Below are positions 17,291 to 26,034 of a stretch of 33,640 nt of DNA, in pieces. Source of the stretch: Caulobacteraceae bacterium (GTDB taxonomy: Bacteria > Pseudomonadota > Alphaproteobacteria > Caulobacterales > Caulobacteraceae); assembly GCA_025359665.1 (NCBI GenBank), contig JANYFU010000592.1, forward strand, positions 1-33,640, in the 5' to 3' direction. Under the pieces are notes generated by a model. The model ran no database searches. It had not been told where the DNA came from and saw only the letters and a list, made by a program, of their open reading frames with translations. Every line of letters begins with the position of its first letter. Position 1 is the first letter of the stretch. The translations under genes were made by a program, and so were the position numbers.

Positions 17291-18459
17291 GCTCGCCCTG
17301 CCACGCCTATGCGACCGCGATCCCGCAAGGCGGCGCCTCGTCTATAGGTCTCGCCCAGGCGGGCCGGCCTTTCGCCGACCTCGCCTAGTCCCTGATCCCC
17401 TCCACCGCCGCCGGCTCCCCCCGCCAGTCCAGGCCCCGCGACCTCGCGCGTATCGTTTGTCGTCAACCGGCGCAGACCGCCGCTGAGGACCTCCATTCGC
17501 GACCGGGTTTCTAGGCTTTGATAGCTGGTCTGGGCGACAGCGCCGACGGCTGGACTCGGCTCGGCGCGAGCGTCCCGGCGACCGAGCCGAAAGCCGCTGG
17601 CCACCAGAAGCCCGGTCAGGATCAGAACCGCCTGGGAAGCGGCAAAGATGAAGATGATCGCCGAGGCGGAGGCGGCGGTATCCTGGCTGAGATTGCTCGT
17701 CTGGCGTTGACGCGCCAATTCCTCGACCCACGGTCCAAGCACCACCAGCATCAGGCTGGTGGTGATCCAGCAGACCATCGGCGCCAGCATGGCCGCGACC
17801 AGACCCCTGACCCAGCCAGCGAAAAAGCCGCGGGTGGATTCAAACAGGAACAGCACGATGAAGATCGGCCCGACGGCGGTCAGCACGCCGGTGGCGATCG
17901 AGGCGACGGCCAGAACCCCCGCGGTGCTGGCCAGCAACGCGGTGGCGGCGCGCCACAGAGAGTCGGCGGCGGCGGCGTCTCCGCCCCGGGATGGAAGCGC
18001 CGCCGGCCCGGCCTTCTTGCCGAACTCCACCCCGTCGGCGGCCACCTCGTCATAGGCGGCCTGCAGGCTGGCGATAGGATCGGCGGCCAGGCTGCGCCCG
18101 CCTTTGGCCATCGGTGCACTGATCACCCGGGCGACCTCAAGCGGCGCGGCGGCGCTGAAATTGAACACCAGGGTCTGAAACGCCCCCCAGTTCAGCGTCA
18201 GCGCGAGAATCGCCCCGACCTCAAGGGCCATCAGCGGCGCATCCGATAGCTTGGAGCCGCCCATAGCGAACAGCAGCCGGTAGCCCACCACCGCAACATA
18301 GATGGTCAGCAGCGCGGTCAGGGCGGCTGGAAACGGAGATCCTGGACCGATAAGCGCCTGGTATCCCGCCGCCGCATAGGTCTGGACGTTGCAGTCCACC
18401 GCGCCCAGCACATCGCGCACGACCCCAAGTTGGGTCACCGTGGAGGGACAGCCGCTCAT
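17287..18459 (-). CDS. virB6: VirB6/TrbL type IV secretion membrane protein
   Basis: This 390-residue polytopic inner-membrane protein forms part of the translocation channel. I see about six hydrophobic segments: roughly 43-65, 74-97, 171-187, 190-206, 218-242 and 268-292. The conserved VirB6 block around IFIVLFLFESTRGFFAGWVRG is followed by MLAPMVCWITTSLML. The final 90 residues are polar and Gly/Arg-rich, probably cytoplasmic. ATGA overlaps tie it to virB4 and virB9. VirB5, usually between virB4 and virB6, is absent. Confidence 0.9.
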   Translation of the reverse strand: MSGCPSTVTQLGVVRDVLGAVDCNVQTYAAAGYQALIGPGSPFPAALTALLTIYVAVVGYRLLFAMGGSKLSDAPLMALEVGAILALTLNWGAFQTLVFNFSAAAPLEVARVISAPMAKGGRSLAADPIASLQAAYDEVAADGVEFGKKAGPAALPSRGGDAAAADSLWRAATALLASTAGVLAVASIATGVLTAVGPIFIVLFLFESTRGFFAGWVRGLVAAMLAPMVCWITTSLMLVVLGPWVEELARQRQTSNLSQDTAASASAIIFIFAASQAVLILTGLLVASGFRLGRRDARAEPSPAVGAVAQTSYQSLETRSRMEVLSGGLRRLTTNDTREVAGPGLAGGAGGGGGDQGLGEVGERPARLGETYRRGAALRDRGRIGVAGRA

Positions 18460-20885
18460 GATACGCCCCGTCCCGGCCGCGCGCCGCTTCCCCCCATAGC
18501 AACTAGCGGAGCCATCCAGGCGTCCGGATCGTCGCCAACCTCGGCGCGGATCGTGTCGAGTTGGCGCACCGACCGCTCAGTGCCGGATAGAATCTTGAGC
18601 TCCGCCGAAAGACCAGTGAGATCCAGCCGCGCCACCACGCTGTGATCGGCCTGCTTGACTAGAAAACACCGCGAGGTGTCGGGCAACGAGCGCACCAGAT
18701 CGAACTCGTGCTCGCTGAGTCCAAACCCGCCGACATAGTCGGCCTTACGCGCCTTGGGGTTGGGGAAAAAGACCTGGGTGGCGGTCTGCTCGATGATCGC
18801 CGAGCCGATCCGGCTTTCCAGTGCGTCGACCGCGTTCTGGGTACAGAATCCTATAATGCCGTTGCGCTTTCGGATGGTCTTTTCCCAATCCCGCACCCGG
18901 CCGACGAACACCTCATCGTCCAGCGCCTTCCAGCCCTCGTCGACGACGATAATGGTCGGTGTTCCGTCGAGCTGCTGTTCGATCCTGTGGAACAGATACA
19001 TCATGGCCGGCGTGCGGGTGATCGGCGTGTCCAGGATCCGGGTCATGTCGAACCCGAACACGTCGTGGTCGAAGTTCAGCCGGTCCTCGGCGTTGTCGAA
19101 CAGCCAGGCGTGTTCGCCGTCGTTGCACCAAGCCCTGAGCCGCGCGGCCAGGTCGCCGGCGCTGGGGCGGCGGGCACCGACGAACAGCTCCCTCAAATAT
19201 CGCAGCCGGCGATGGTCGGGAGGCTGGCTGAAGTTGGCGTCGACAGCGTCGACGATCAGGCTGCGGTCCTCGGCGTCCAGGGTCTCGCCGCCGGTGACCA
19301 GAATCCGCCCCAACCATTCGGTGAGAAAAGCCCGATTGGCCGGCGTGTCGTCCATTTGCAGCGGATTTAGCCCGGTGGGTTCGCCTGGACGCAGAATGTC
19401 GTAGCGGCCCCGCACGGCGCGCACGAAAATCTCGGCGCCGCGATCCTTGTCGAAATAAAACACCTTCGGCCGAAACTTGCTCGCCTGGGCGACCAGGAAG
19501 GTCAGCAACACCGTCTTGCCGGATCCGCTGGGTCCGATCACCGTGAAGTTGCCCAGATCGCCATTGTGGAAATTGAAGAAGTAGGGACCAAAGGCGGTGG
19601 TCTCCAGCACGCAGACCGCCTCCCCCCAGTGATTATTGTCGGCCACGCCCTGGGGATGATTGTGAAAGGCGGCGAAGCTTGAGAAATTGGCCGCCGAGAC
19701 CAGCGCCCGCCTGGCGATATAGTTGAAATTGCCCGGAAACTGCGCCCAGAACACCGGCTCCAGATTGATGTCCTCGCGCACGGCCACCGCTCCGGTTTCA
19801 GCCAGGGCGGACTGAGCCTCGGCCGCCGCGCCGTTCAGGTCATCAAGACTTTCGGCCTTCACCAGGATAGACAGGTGATGCTCGCCATAGGCCGAGCGGC
19901 CGGCCGCCATCTGGTCGCGGGCGGCGTTCAGCTCCTCGCGCGCGCTAATGGCCACGTCGTCGGCGGCTCGCAGCCGACGCAGCGACAGGCTCATGCGATC
20001 GAGAGTCGCCTGCCGGTCGACGAAGGCGAAGCTCTGGGTGAGCACCATCTCATAGGGCAGCCGGACGACGCCATCGAGCATGCCCGGCGAGGATTGCAAC
20101 GGATAGTCCTTGATCGAGATCGCCGCCCCGAACATCGCCGGACGATCACCCGCCGGGGCGAACTCCATGGCGTCCAATCCGAAGGTCAAGCGCCGGTCGG
20201 CGAGGCCTTGGCCGATATCGGCGCCGGGCGTGAGCACCGGGCGCATATCGCCTGTGACCAGGGAAGCCAGAAAGGCGCATGGCTCCGAGCACAGCCCGTG
20301 GCGGCCCTTGTAGGTGGTCAGCAACCGCACGCCATAAGGCGCAAGAGCGGCCATGAAGGTCTCGCGCGTGGCGTTCAGCTGGCGCAGATCCTGGTCGAGA
20401 TTGGCGCTGTCACGCGCCGCCGAGCGGAACACGCGCTCGGCGAAACCAACGTTGCCCTGCAATGGCCGACGCACCAGGGTCAAGAACAGTTCGTTGACGA
20501 ACAGCCGCCGTTCGGCCAGCTTGGCGCGCCAATCGCGGTCCAGGCCTTGGCAGAACGCGTCGTCGAATTCCGCGGCCAGTTCTGGCGTCACCCGCCGCCG
20601 GACGATGTGGTGATAGATCGCTAGTCGGGAATTGGCCGCCCCACGATAAAGCGACTCGCGAATCTGCTTTCGGTAGCTCAGTTCCTCGCTGTCGACGGTC
20701 TCGAACGGAAAACCATCAAGGCGCAGCACCTGAATGAGCAGGCCATCGCGAGTCTGGATCGTCGCCTCGTCGAGATGGCACGCATAGGGCAGCCGATCAC
20801 CGATCGAAGCTTCCTTCGCGGCCAGTTTGCGATGCAGATCCGCCGAACGGTAGGACTGAGTCATGGGTGTTGAGTGATACCACAC
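18456..20885 (-). CDS. virB4: VirB4 type IV secretion ATPase
   Basis: This large ATPase of the CagE/TrbE/VirB4 family drives pilus biogenesis and transfer. The 809-residue protein has the N-terminal family domain (about 200-420) and the C-terminal RecA-like domain. The Walker A is FTVIGPSGSGKTVLLTFL (near residue 445) and the Walker B is TIIVVDEGWKALDD (near 652), followed by IIGFCTQNAVDALESR. The start is GTG 20885, which has AAGG upstream, or ATG 20864 (giving MTQSYRSADLHRKL), which lacks a ribosome site. Length and motifs indicate an intact gene. It lies 69 bases downstream of virB3 and overlaps virB6 by four bases. Confidence 0.95.
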   Translation of the reverse strand: MWYHSTPMTQSYRSADLHRKLAAKEASIGDRLPYACHLDEATIQTRDGLLIQVLRLDGFPFETVDSEELSYRKQIRESLYRGAANSRLAIYHHIVRRRVTPELAAEFDDAFCQGLDRDWRAKLAERRLFVNELFLTLVRRPLQGNVGFAERVFRSAARDSANLDQDLRQLNATRETFMAALAPYGVRLLTTYKGRHGLCSEPCAFLASLVTGDMRPVLTPGADIGQGLADRRLTFGLDAMEFAPAGDRPAMFGAAISIKDYPLQSSPGMLDGVVRLPYEMVLTQSFAFVDRQATLDRMSLSLRRLRAADDVAISAREELNAARDQMAAGRSAYGEHHLSILVKAESLDDLNGAAAEAQSALAETGAVAVREDINLEPVFWAQFPGNFNYIARRALVSAANFSSFAAFHNHPQGVADNNHWGEAVCVLETTAFGPYFFNFHNGDLGNFTVIGPSGSGKTVLLTFLVAQASKFRPKVFYFDKDRGAEIFVRAVRGRYDILRPGEPTGLNPLQMDDTPANRAFLTEWLGRILVTGGETLDAEDRSLIVDAVDANFSQPPDHRRLRYLRELFVGARRPSAGDLAARLRAWCNDGEHAWLFDNAEDRLNFDHDVFGFDMTRILDTPITRTPAMMYLFHRIEQQLDGTPTIIVVDEGWKALDDEVFVGRVRDWEKTIRKRNGIIGFCTQNAVDALESRIGSAIIEQTATQVFFPNPKARKADYVGGFGLSEHEFDLVRSLPDTSRCFLVKQADHSVVARLDLTGLSAELKILSGTERSVRQLDTIRAEVGDDPDAWMAPLVAMGGSGARPGRGVS

Positions 20886-20954
20886 CCGAGGCCTTGGATG
20901 GCCAGAGGATCGACGCCGAACCCTCGGGCTGACAAACGGCTCACCTGTGGCGCC

Positions 20955-21239
20955 TTAGGGACGATAGGAATTCGCGCGCCAGAATCGGTGGTTGCGCACG
21001 CGAGGACAGCGGCTGGCGCGCACGATCCACAAATCGAAGAACCTCGGCTCATGCAGGCAGCCGAAATAGCCGACGCCATGGATCACCACCGCCGCCAGCA
21101 ACGACCAGAACGATTTGGTGATCAGGAAGGCTTCGACCGTGACGATCAGATTGAACACCGCATAACTGTAGGTAACTCCGGCGAACATCTGTGGCCGGGT
21201 CAGAACCGTGCAGATCGGGTCCGAGGACAGCGTGGCCAA
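20955..21239 (-). CDS. virB3: VirB3 type IV secretion protein
   Basis: This short inner-membrane protein, 94 residues if the TTG at 21239 is the start, has the VirB3 opening pattern SSDPICTVLTRPQMFAGVTY. Two closely spaced hydrophobic helices follow (YAVFNLIVTVEAFLI and FWSLLAAVVIHGVGYFG), then a polar tail beginning HEPRFFDLW, as in VirB3. No ATG or GTG exists between the virB2 stop and the conserved motif. The alternatives are TTG, four bases past the virB2 stop, or an ATG overlapping virB2 by 80 bases at 21323. Its position between virB2 and virB4 is standard. Confidence 0.85.
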   Translation of the reverse strand: MATLSSDPICTVLTRPQMFAGVTYSYAVFNLIVTVEAFLITKSFWSLLAAVVIHGVGYFGCLHEPRFFDLWIVRASRCPRVRNHRFWRANSYRP

Positions 21240-21243
21240 GGCG

Positions 21244-21567
21244 CTACCGAAGCCCTGTGGCGGCGCTGCGGATACCGGCGACGATCGCCGCCGCGCCGAA
21301 GATGATGAAGGCGCCCAGGACAACGGTCACGCCGCGGCGCCAATCAATGCGCCCGGTCAGCATCATCAGGCCGACGACAGCCACGGCGATCACCACCGCG
21401 GTCGTCGCCAAGTTGCCCATCAACGTGCCTTGAACCCACTCCAGGGCTCCCAGGATCGGGCCGGACCCGGCTGGGTCGGTCTGCGCCGCCGCGCTTGAGG
21501 CAAGACCCATGGTCCCAAGGCATAGGAGCAGGGCGCGGACGCGTGGAGATACGGAAAAGCTACTCAC
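21244..21567 (-). CDS. virB2: VirB2 pilin
   Basis: This 107-residue major pilin precursor has a long signal peptide ending in SSAAAQ (about residue 29). Two hydrophobic segments follow (NLATTAVVIAVAVVGLMMLTG and GVTVVLGAFIIFGAAAIVAG) with a short basic turn (RIDWRR) between them, the VirB2 layout. I chose the GTG at 21567 because GGAG lies six bases before it; an upstream TTG at 21600 is also in frame. It is the first gene of the virB operon. The roughly 110 bases before it (back to the ccmI stop at 21680) show no promoter I can defend. Confidence 0.87.
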   Translation of the reverse strand: MSSFSVSPRVRALLLCLGTMGLASSAAAQTDPAGSGPILGALEWVQGTLMGNLATTAVVIAVAVVGLMMLTGRIDWRRGVTVVLGAFIIFGAAAIVAGIRSAATGLR

Positions 21568-21679
21568 CGGTGGCTCCAGAATGAACGCGGTCACGGCCAA
21601 CGCATCGACCGTGAATGTGAAGCATTGGCGCCGGCGGCGCGCGCCGTCAACGCGGCGACTGCGCGCATGGGTGTCCGGC

Positions 21680-22891
21680 TCATGCGCCGGGAACCCCCAG
21701 TTGCCGCGCCGATTGAGTGATCATGGCCTGTTCGCTTGGCGCGCCCGAAAACGCCTTGCGAGCGTCGTTATAGGCCGCCGTCGCGGCCTTTGGATCGTTC
21801 AGCACCATCCGGGCGCGCATCAGATTGACCCAGCCGTCGGCGTCCCTGGGATTGGCTTTCAGACGGGCGGCGAGGCCGTCGACCATGTTGTGGATCATCG
21901 CCTGCTGGTCGCCGGGCGCCATTTGCTGGGCCGCCGCCACCTGATCCGGCGTTGGGCCGGCAGCGGGCGCGGCCGGACCGGTGGCCAGGGCCGTCGCATC
22001 AGCCGGCGCGGCGGGCGGCGGCGGTGGCAACCTGGATGAGACATCCTCGCCTCGCGACGCGGCGATTCGCACCACGAAGCCCCGGACCTCGGCGGCCCAA
22101 GGGGCTCCGGGCGGCGCGCTTTTTAGCAGAGCGATCCAGTCGGTCATGGCGCCGGCATGGTCACCGGCCTGATCCTTGGCGGCGGCGAGGAAATAGCGCG
22201 AGCGCGGATCGGTGGGATCGAGCTTGAACGCCGCGGCGAAAGCCGCCTGGGCCTCGGGCGTGACGTGACCGTCGGCTGCCTTGACCAGCGCCTCGCCCTG
22301 GGCCGACTTGTAGTCCGCATTGGCCGGATCGAGCGTCGCCGCCCGGCCATAGGCGCCGGCGGAATCGGCGAAACGGCCGGTCTGCATGTACGACCAACCG
22401 AGCATCCGCCAACCTTCCGGATCATTCGGCGACTGACGCATCTTGGCTTCGAGTTCGGCGATCATTGGGCCGGCGTGGCCGTTGGGGGCGCCAGCGTCGG
22501 CGGTCGCGGCCGCCGGCGCAGCGCCAGCGGGCGCGGTCGCGAGATCCGGACGTCCGATCTGCGTGTAGAGAACGCTCGCCCCGATGGCGATGATCGCCGC
22601 GAGCCCGAGCCCGAGCACCAGCAGAGACCGGCCGCCCAGGGGGCGGGCCGGTTTCTCCGCCGCCGGGGTTTCGGCCAGAAACCGGCGTAGAGTTTCCGTC
22701 CTAAGGCCCTCGGCCTCGGCCTCGGCCAAGCCCTCGGTGGCGGCCTGGCCCTCGATATCGGCCAGCTGGCGGCCCAGCACCTCGGTTTCCACCGGCCGGG
22801 AGCGGCGCGAGTCATAGCGGCGTACAAGCGGAATGGTGATGCCGACGGCGGCAATGACCACCATCACTGTAAAGGCTATCCAGGCGATCAT
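21680..22891 (-). CDS. ccmI: Cytochrome c biogenesis protein CcmI
   Basis: CcmI is the membrane chaperone that holds apocytochrome c for heme ligation. This 403-residue protein has a first helix MIAWIAFTVMVVIAAVGITI and a heptad-rich loop with repeated Glu/Ala (EGLAEAEAEGLRTETLRRFL). A second helix follows (SLLVLGLGLAAIIAIGASVL), then a periplasmic TPR domain with NDPEGWRMLGWSYMQTGRFA, and a C-terminal Ala/Pro-rich region. The ATG at 22891 overlaps the ccmH stop by four bases and is the natural start, although the frame is open upstream. It is last in a ccmFGHI operon. Confidence 0.93.
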   Translation of the reverse strand: MIAWIAFTVMVVIAAVGITIPLVRRYDSRRSRPVETEVLGRQLADIEGQAATEGLAEAEAEGLRTETLRRFLAETPAAEKPARPLGGRSLLVLGLGLAAIIAIGASVLYTQIGRPDLATAPAGAAPAAATADAGAPNGHAGPMIAELEAKMRQSPNDPEGWRMLGWSYMQTGRFADSAGAYGRAATLDPANADYKSAQGEALVKAADGHVTPEAQAAFAAAFKLDPTDPRSRYFLAAAKDQAGDHAGAMTDWIALLKSAPPGAPWAAEVRGFVVRIAASRGEDVSSRLPPPPPAAPADATALATGPAAPAAGPTPDQVAAAQQMAPGDQQAMIHNMVDGLAARLKANPRDADGWVNLMRARMVLNDPKAATAAYNDARKAFSGAPSEQAMITQSARQLGVPGA

Positions 22892-23358
22892 AGGGCGCTT
22901 TCGGCGTCGAGTCTGCGGCGGAGCTGTTCGTGTTCCTCGGGCGTCAGGGCCGGGGAAGGCTGAGGCGTGGTGGCGGTCTTGCGGATCATTAGGCCAACCC
23001 AGACGCCACCCATCACCAGCACCAGCGCGGGTCCGAGCCACAACAGCAGGGTCTGGCTTTCAAACGGTGGATTAAGCAGCACATAGTGTCCGTACCGCTT
23101 AACGATGTAGTTCACCGCCTGTTTGTCGGTGTCGCCCGCCAGCAGCCGTTCGCGCAGGATGACCCTCAGATCGCCCGCCAACACGGCGTCTGAGTCGTCG
23201 ATCGACTGGTTCTGGCAGACCAGACAGCGCAGTTGCGCGCCGATCGCCCGGGCGCGGGACTCGAGCTTGGGATCGGCCAGTTGTTCGCTGGGCAGGACGG
23301 CGCGGGCGGGTCCGGCGAGGGCCACCACCGCCAGCAGCGCGATCAGGGCGCGCTTCAT
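22888..23358 (-). CDS. ccmH: Cytochrome c biogenesis protein CcmH
   Basis: CcmH reduces the disulfide in apocytochrome c so that heme can attach. This 156-residue protein has a signal peptide (MKRALIALLAVVALAGPARA), then the family active site LRCLVCQNQS with Cys45 and Cys48. A C-terminal membrane helix follows (LLLWLGPALVLVMGGVWVGL). This is the short CcmH (CycL-like) type, with the TPR part supplied by the separate CcmI. The ATG at 23358 overlaps the ccmG stop, which fixes the start despite an upstream in-frame ATG at 23406. Confidence 0.95.
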   Translation of the reverse strand: MKRALIALLAVVALAGPARAVLPSEQLADPKLESRARAIGAQLRCLVCQNQSIDDSDAVLAGDLRVILRERLLAGDTDKQAVNYIVKRYGHYVLLNPPFESQTLLLWLGPALVLVMGGVWVGLMIRKTATTPQPSPALTPEEHEQLRRRLDAESAL

Positions 23359-23888
23359 CCCTCGGCCCTCAACCGGTCCATCAGCGGTTTGATCGTTCCG
23401 GCCCAATCCTCGGCCGTGATCGGACCGATTTGTTTATAACGCACCCGGCCCTTGCGATCGACGAGGAAAGTCTCTGGAACACCAGCGACGCCCAGGTCGA
23501 TACCGGCGCGGCCGGTTTTGTCATTGCCCGCCAGACGATAGGGATCGCCCTGGTCGATCAGATATTTCTGGCCGTCGGACGGCTCGTCCTTCCAGTCCAG
23601 CCCGTCAATCGGCACGCCCTCGGCCTTCAGCTGCAAAAGCACGGGGTGTTCGATACGGCACGAGACGCACCACGAGGCGAAAACATTCAGCAGGTGGGGC
23701 TGGCCAATGTTGTCGGTGGATTTCATGCCGACATCGCCCGCGCGAACCGCAGGAAGGTCGAATGCCGGCAGAGGCTTGTCGATCAAGGTCGAGGGCAGCT
23801 TGCTTGGATCGCGGCCGAGACCCGCCGCGAAAGCGCCGATCAGCAGGGCGAACAACGCAACGGGCGCAAGAAAGACCAAACGATTCAT
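23355..23888 (-). CDS. ccmG: Thiol:disulfide oxidoreductase CcmG/DsbE
   Basis: This 177-residue membrane-anchored periplasmic thioredoxin passes reducing power to CcmH or apocytochrome c. The N-terminal anchor helix is about residues 4-24 (VFLAPVALFALLIGAFAAGL). The thioredoxin fold follows, with active site FASWCVSCRIEHP (Cys74, Cys77) and the cis-Pro segment GVAGVPETFLVDRKG. The ATG at 23888 overlaps the ccmF stop by four bases. The central Val-Ser pair in the active site differs slightly from the WCxPC form I usually see in DsbE proteins. Confidence 0.95.
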   Translation of the reverse strand: MNRLVFLAPVALFALLIGAFAAGLGRDPSKLPSTLIDKPLPAFDLPAVRAGDVGMKSTDNIGQPHLLNVFASWCVSCRIEHPVLLQLKAEGVPIDGLDWKDEPSDGQKYLIDQGDPYRLAGNDKTGRAGIDLGVAGVPETFLVDRKGRVRYKQIGPITAEDWAGTIKPLMDRLRAEG

Positions 23889-25870
23889 AGAGTCACCGGC
23901 TCCACGGCGAGGGGACGGAGCACTACTCTCTCCACCCTGACCACCCGTAGACCACGGTCCGCCAGCGACACCGCGCCGCCGAACGCCATCAGCAGCGCCC
24001 CGGCCCAGATCCAGTCGACGAACGGATGGTTCCACATACGCACCGTGACGCCGCCATCGGGATTCTGGTCGGCCACCGAGATGTAGATGTTGCCCAGGAT
24101 ACCCGGCTGGATGCCGGCGTCGGTGGTGGTGGTCTGACTGGCCGGATAGAGCCGGCGTTCGGACATCATAGTGCTCTTGCCAAAGGCGCCGGTCACATCG
24201 AACTGCGCCTGATTGGCTTCATAGTTGGGACCCGTGACCGGGCGCAGCGCCACCATAGCGATGGTGTTGCCGGCCAGCTTGACGCTCTGGCCCGGTGACA
24301 TCGAGAGCACCTTATTGGTCTGCCAGGCCGAGACGGAGGTGATCCCGATCGTGGTGACGCCCAGCCCCGCATGGGCGATGACCAGACCCAAGACCGCCAG
24401 CGGCGTCGCCCGGGCCAGATCGAAAACCTCGGCCCAGGGAACCTGGCCGACCCGCCAGCGGCGGGCCAGCACGATGAAGGCACCGGCGATCAGCCAGACG
24501 CCGAGCGCCAAGCCAAAGGCGGCGAACAGATGCTTAAGACCAAACACCAGGGCGGCCACGACCAGGACGGCGGCGGCCAGGGCCGCCGGTACGCGAAGCC
24601 GGGGCAAAAGCCGGCGCAGGTCATCTCGCTTCCAGTTCAGCATCGGGCCGAAGCTGACCAAACCGAACAGCAGCACGAAAATCGGTACGAAGGTCGCCGT
24701 ATAATAGGGCGGGCCGACCGAAATCTTGTCACCGTGCAGCACATCCATGAACACCGGATAGAAGGTGCCCAGGAACACCGTCGCCGCCGAGGCCAGCAGG
24801 AGCAGATTGTTCAATGTCACCGCGTATTCACGCGACAGCGGCGCGAACAGCGAACCGGTTTTCAGGGCCGGCGCCCGCCAGGCGAACAGGGTCAGGGCCG
24901 AACCGGTCATGGCGGCGATGATCGCCAGGATATAGACGCCGCGCTTCGCATCCAGAGCAAAGGCGTGGACGCTGGTCAGGACCCCTGAACGAACCAGGAA
25001 GGTGCCAACCAGGCTCAGCGAAAAAGCCAGAATGGAGAGCAGTATCGTCCAGCTGACCAGCGCGCCGCGCCGCTCAAGCACCAGCGAGGAGTGCAGCAGC
25101 GCCGTGGCCAACAGCCAGGGCATCAGCGAAGCGTTCTCCACTGGGTCCCAGAACCACCAGCCGCCCCAGCCCAGGGTGTAGTAGGCCCACAGACTGCCCA
25201 TCGCGATGCCAACCGTCAGGAATATCCAGGCCGCCAGCACCCAGGGCCGAACCCAGCGGGCCCAGCCGGCGTCCACCCTCCCCTCGATCAGCGCCGCGAC
25301 TCCGAAAGAGAAGGCGATCGAGAGGCCCACATAGCCGGAATAGAGAACCGGCGGATGGAACACGAGACCAGGGTCCTGCAGCACCGGGTTAAGCTCGGCG
25401 CCGTCCAGCGGAACCGGAGACAGCCGGATGAACGGATTTGACGTGAACAGGAGGAAGCCGAGAAACGCCGCGCCGATCAAACCCTGCACGGCCAGCACCC
25501 GGGCCTGTAACGTCTCCCGCAGAGAGCCGCCAAACACTGCCACCGCCGCCCCATAGATCGCCAGGATCAGCACCCAGAGCAGCATCGAGCCTTCGTGGCT
25601 GCCCCAGGTGGCGCCCAGCCGATAAATGAACGGCTGGGCCATGTTGCTATGTTCAGCCACCAGGGCGACGGAGAAATCATTGACGATGTAGCAGGTCGCC
25701 AGGCTTGCGAAGGCGATCACGATGAACAGAAGCTGTAGTGCCGAAGCCGTCCTGCCGACCGCCATCAGGGCCGGATCGGACCGCCACGCCCCGACCAGCG
25801 GCGCCAGCGTCTGCACCACCGCGAGGACAAGCGCGAGAATCAACGCGAATTGCCCGATTTCAGCTGTCAT
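23885..25870 (-). CDS. ccmF: Heme lyase CcmF
   Basis: CcmF attaches heme covalently to the CXXCH motifs of apocytochromes c in the periplasm. This 661-residue inner-membrane protein is of normal length with many hydrophobic segments. The heme-handling WWD domain is at about residues 233-252 (GWGGWWFWDPVENASLMPWL), with conserved His-containing loops such as ATWGSHEGSMLLW upstream. It is first in the ccmF-G-H-I operon. ccmE, often just before ccmF, is not present; the next gene upstream is divergent. The maturation machinery lies beside a decaheme cytochrome gene, which would need it. Confidence 0.96.
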   Translation of the reverse strand: MTAEIGQFALILALVLAVVQTLAPLVGAWRSDPALMAVGRTASALQLLFIVIAFASLATCYIVNDFSVALVAEHSNMAQPFIYRLGATWGSHEGSMLLWVLILAIYGAAVAVFGGSLRETLQARVLAVQGLIGAAFLGFLLFTSNPFIRLSPVPLDGAELNPVLQDPGLVFHPPVLYSGYVGLSIAFSFGVAALIEGRVDAGWARWVRPWVLAAWIFLTVGIAMGSLWAYYTLGWGGWWFWDPVENASLMPWLLATALLHSSLVLERRGALVSWTILLSILAFSLSLVGTFLVRSGVLTSVHAFALDAKRGVYILAIIAAMTGSALTLFAWRAPALKTGSLFAPLSREYAVTLNNLLLLASAATVFLGTFYPVFMDVLHGDKISVGPPYYTATFVPIFVLLFGLVSFGPMLNWKRDDLRRLLPRLRVPAALAAAVLVVAALVFGLKHLFAAFGLALGVWLIAGAFIVLARRWRVGQVPWAEVFDLARATPLAVLGLVIAHAGLGVTTIGITSVSAWQTNKVLSMSPGQSVKLAGNTIAMVALRPVTGPNYEANQAQFDVTGAFGKSTMMSERRLYPASQTTTTDAGIQPGILGNIYISVADQNPDGGVTVRMWNHPFVDWIWAGALLMAFGGAVSLADRGLRVVRVERVVLRPLAVEPVTL

Positions 25871-25995
25871 GATCTACAAAACCCCCATACTCTGGCTTTT
25901 GCAGTCTAGCGGGATGATGCTGGAACTCGAAGGGCAAATCGGCTGGCGGGCGGCCAGGGGTTTGGGGGCCTTGAGGTTGGCGGCGGGTGGAACTC

Positions 25996-26014
25996 GCGCC
26001 AAACTCGTTGGCGC
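25996..26014. promoter_or_regulatory. Inverted repeat in the ccmF/redox-operon divergent region
   Basis: GCGCCAA (25996-26002), five bases, TTGGCGC (26008-26014) make a perfect 7-base-pair inverted repeat ending 20 bases before the ATG at 26035. It could be an operator for the redox operon or a hairpin near the ribosome site (GGGTGGGGGT). It does not match the usual CRP/FNR sequence. The rest of the 164-base gap between ccmF and this ATG shows no convincing promoter. Confidence 0.35.
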
Positions 26015-26034
26015 CAGATGGGGTGGGGGTGCTC

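Noticed and set aside
16142-17347. 401-residue plus-strand open frame across virB10/virB9
   Set aside because: It crosses two real genes antisense, has no recognisable domain and has shadow-type composition.
14392-21567. The virB cluster as part of an integrative or conjugative element
   Set aside because: No integrase, relaxase, coupling protein, tRNA gene or direct repeats are seen; flanking genes look chromosomal.
21601-21679. GC-rich self-complementary stretch between ccmI and virB2 as a terminator
   Set aside because: No T-rich tail on either strand, and such GC-rich repeats are common in this base composition.
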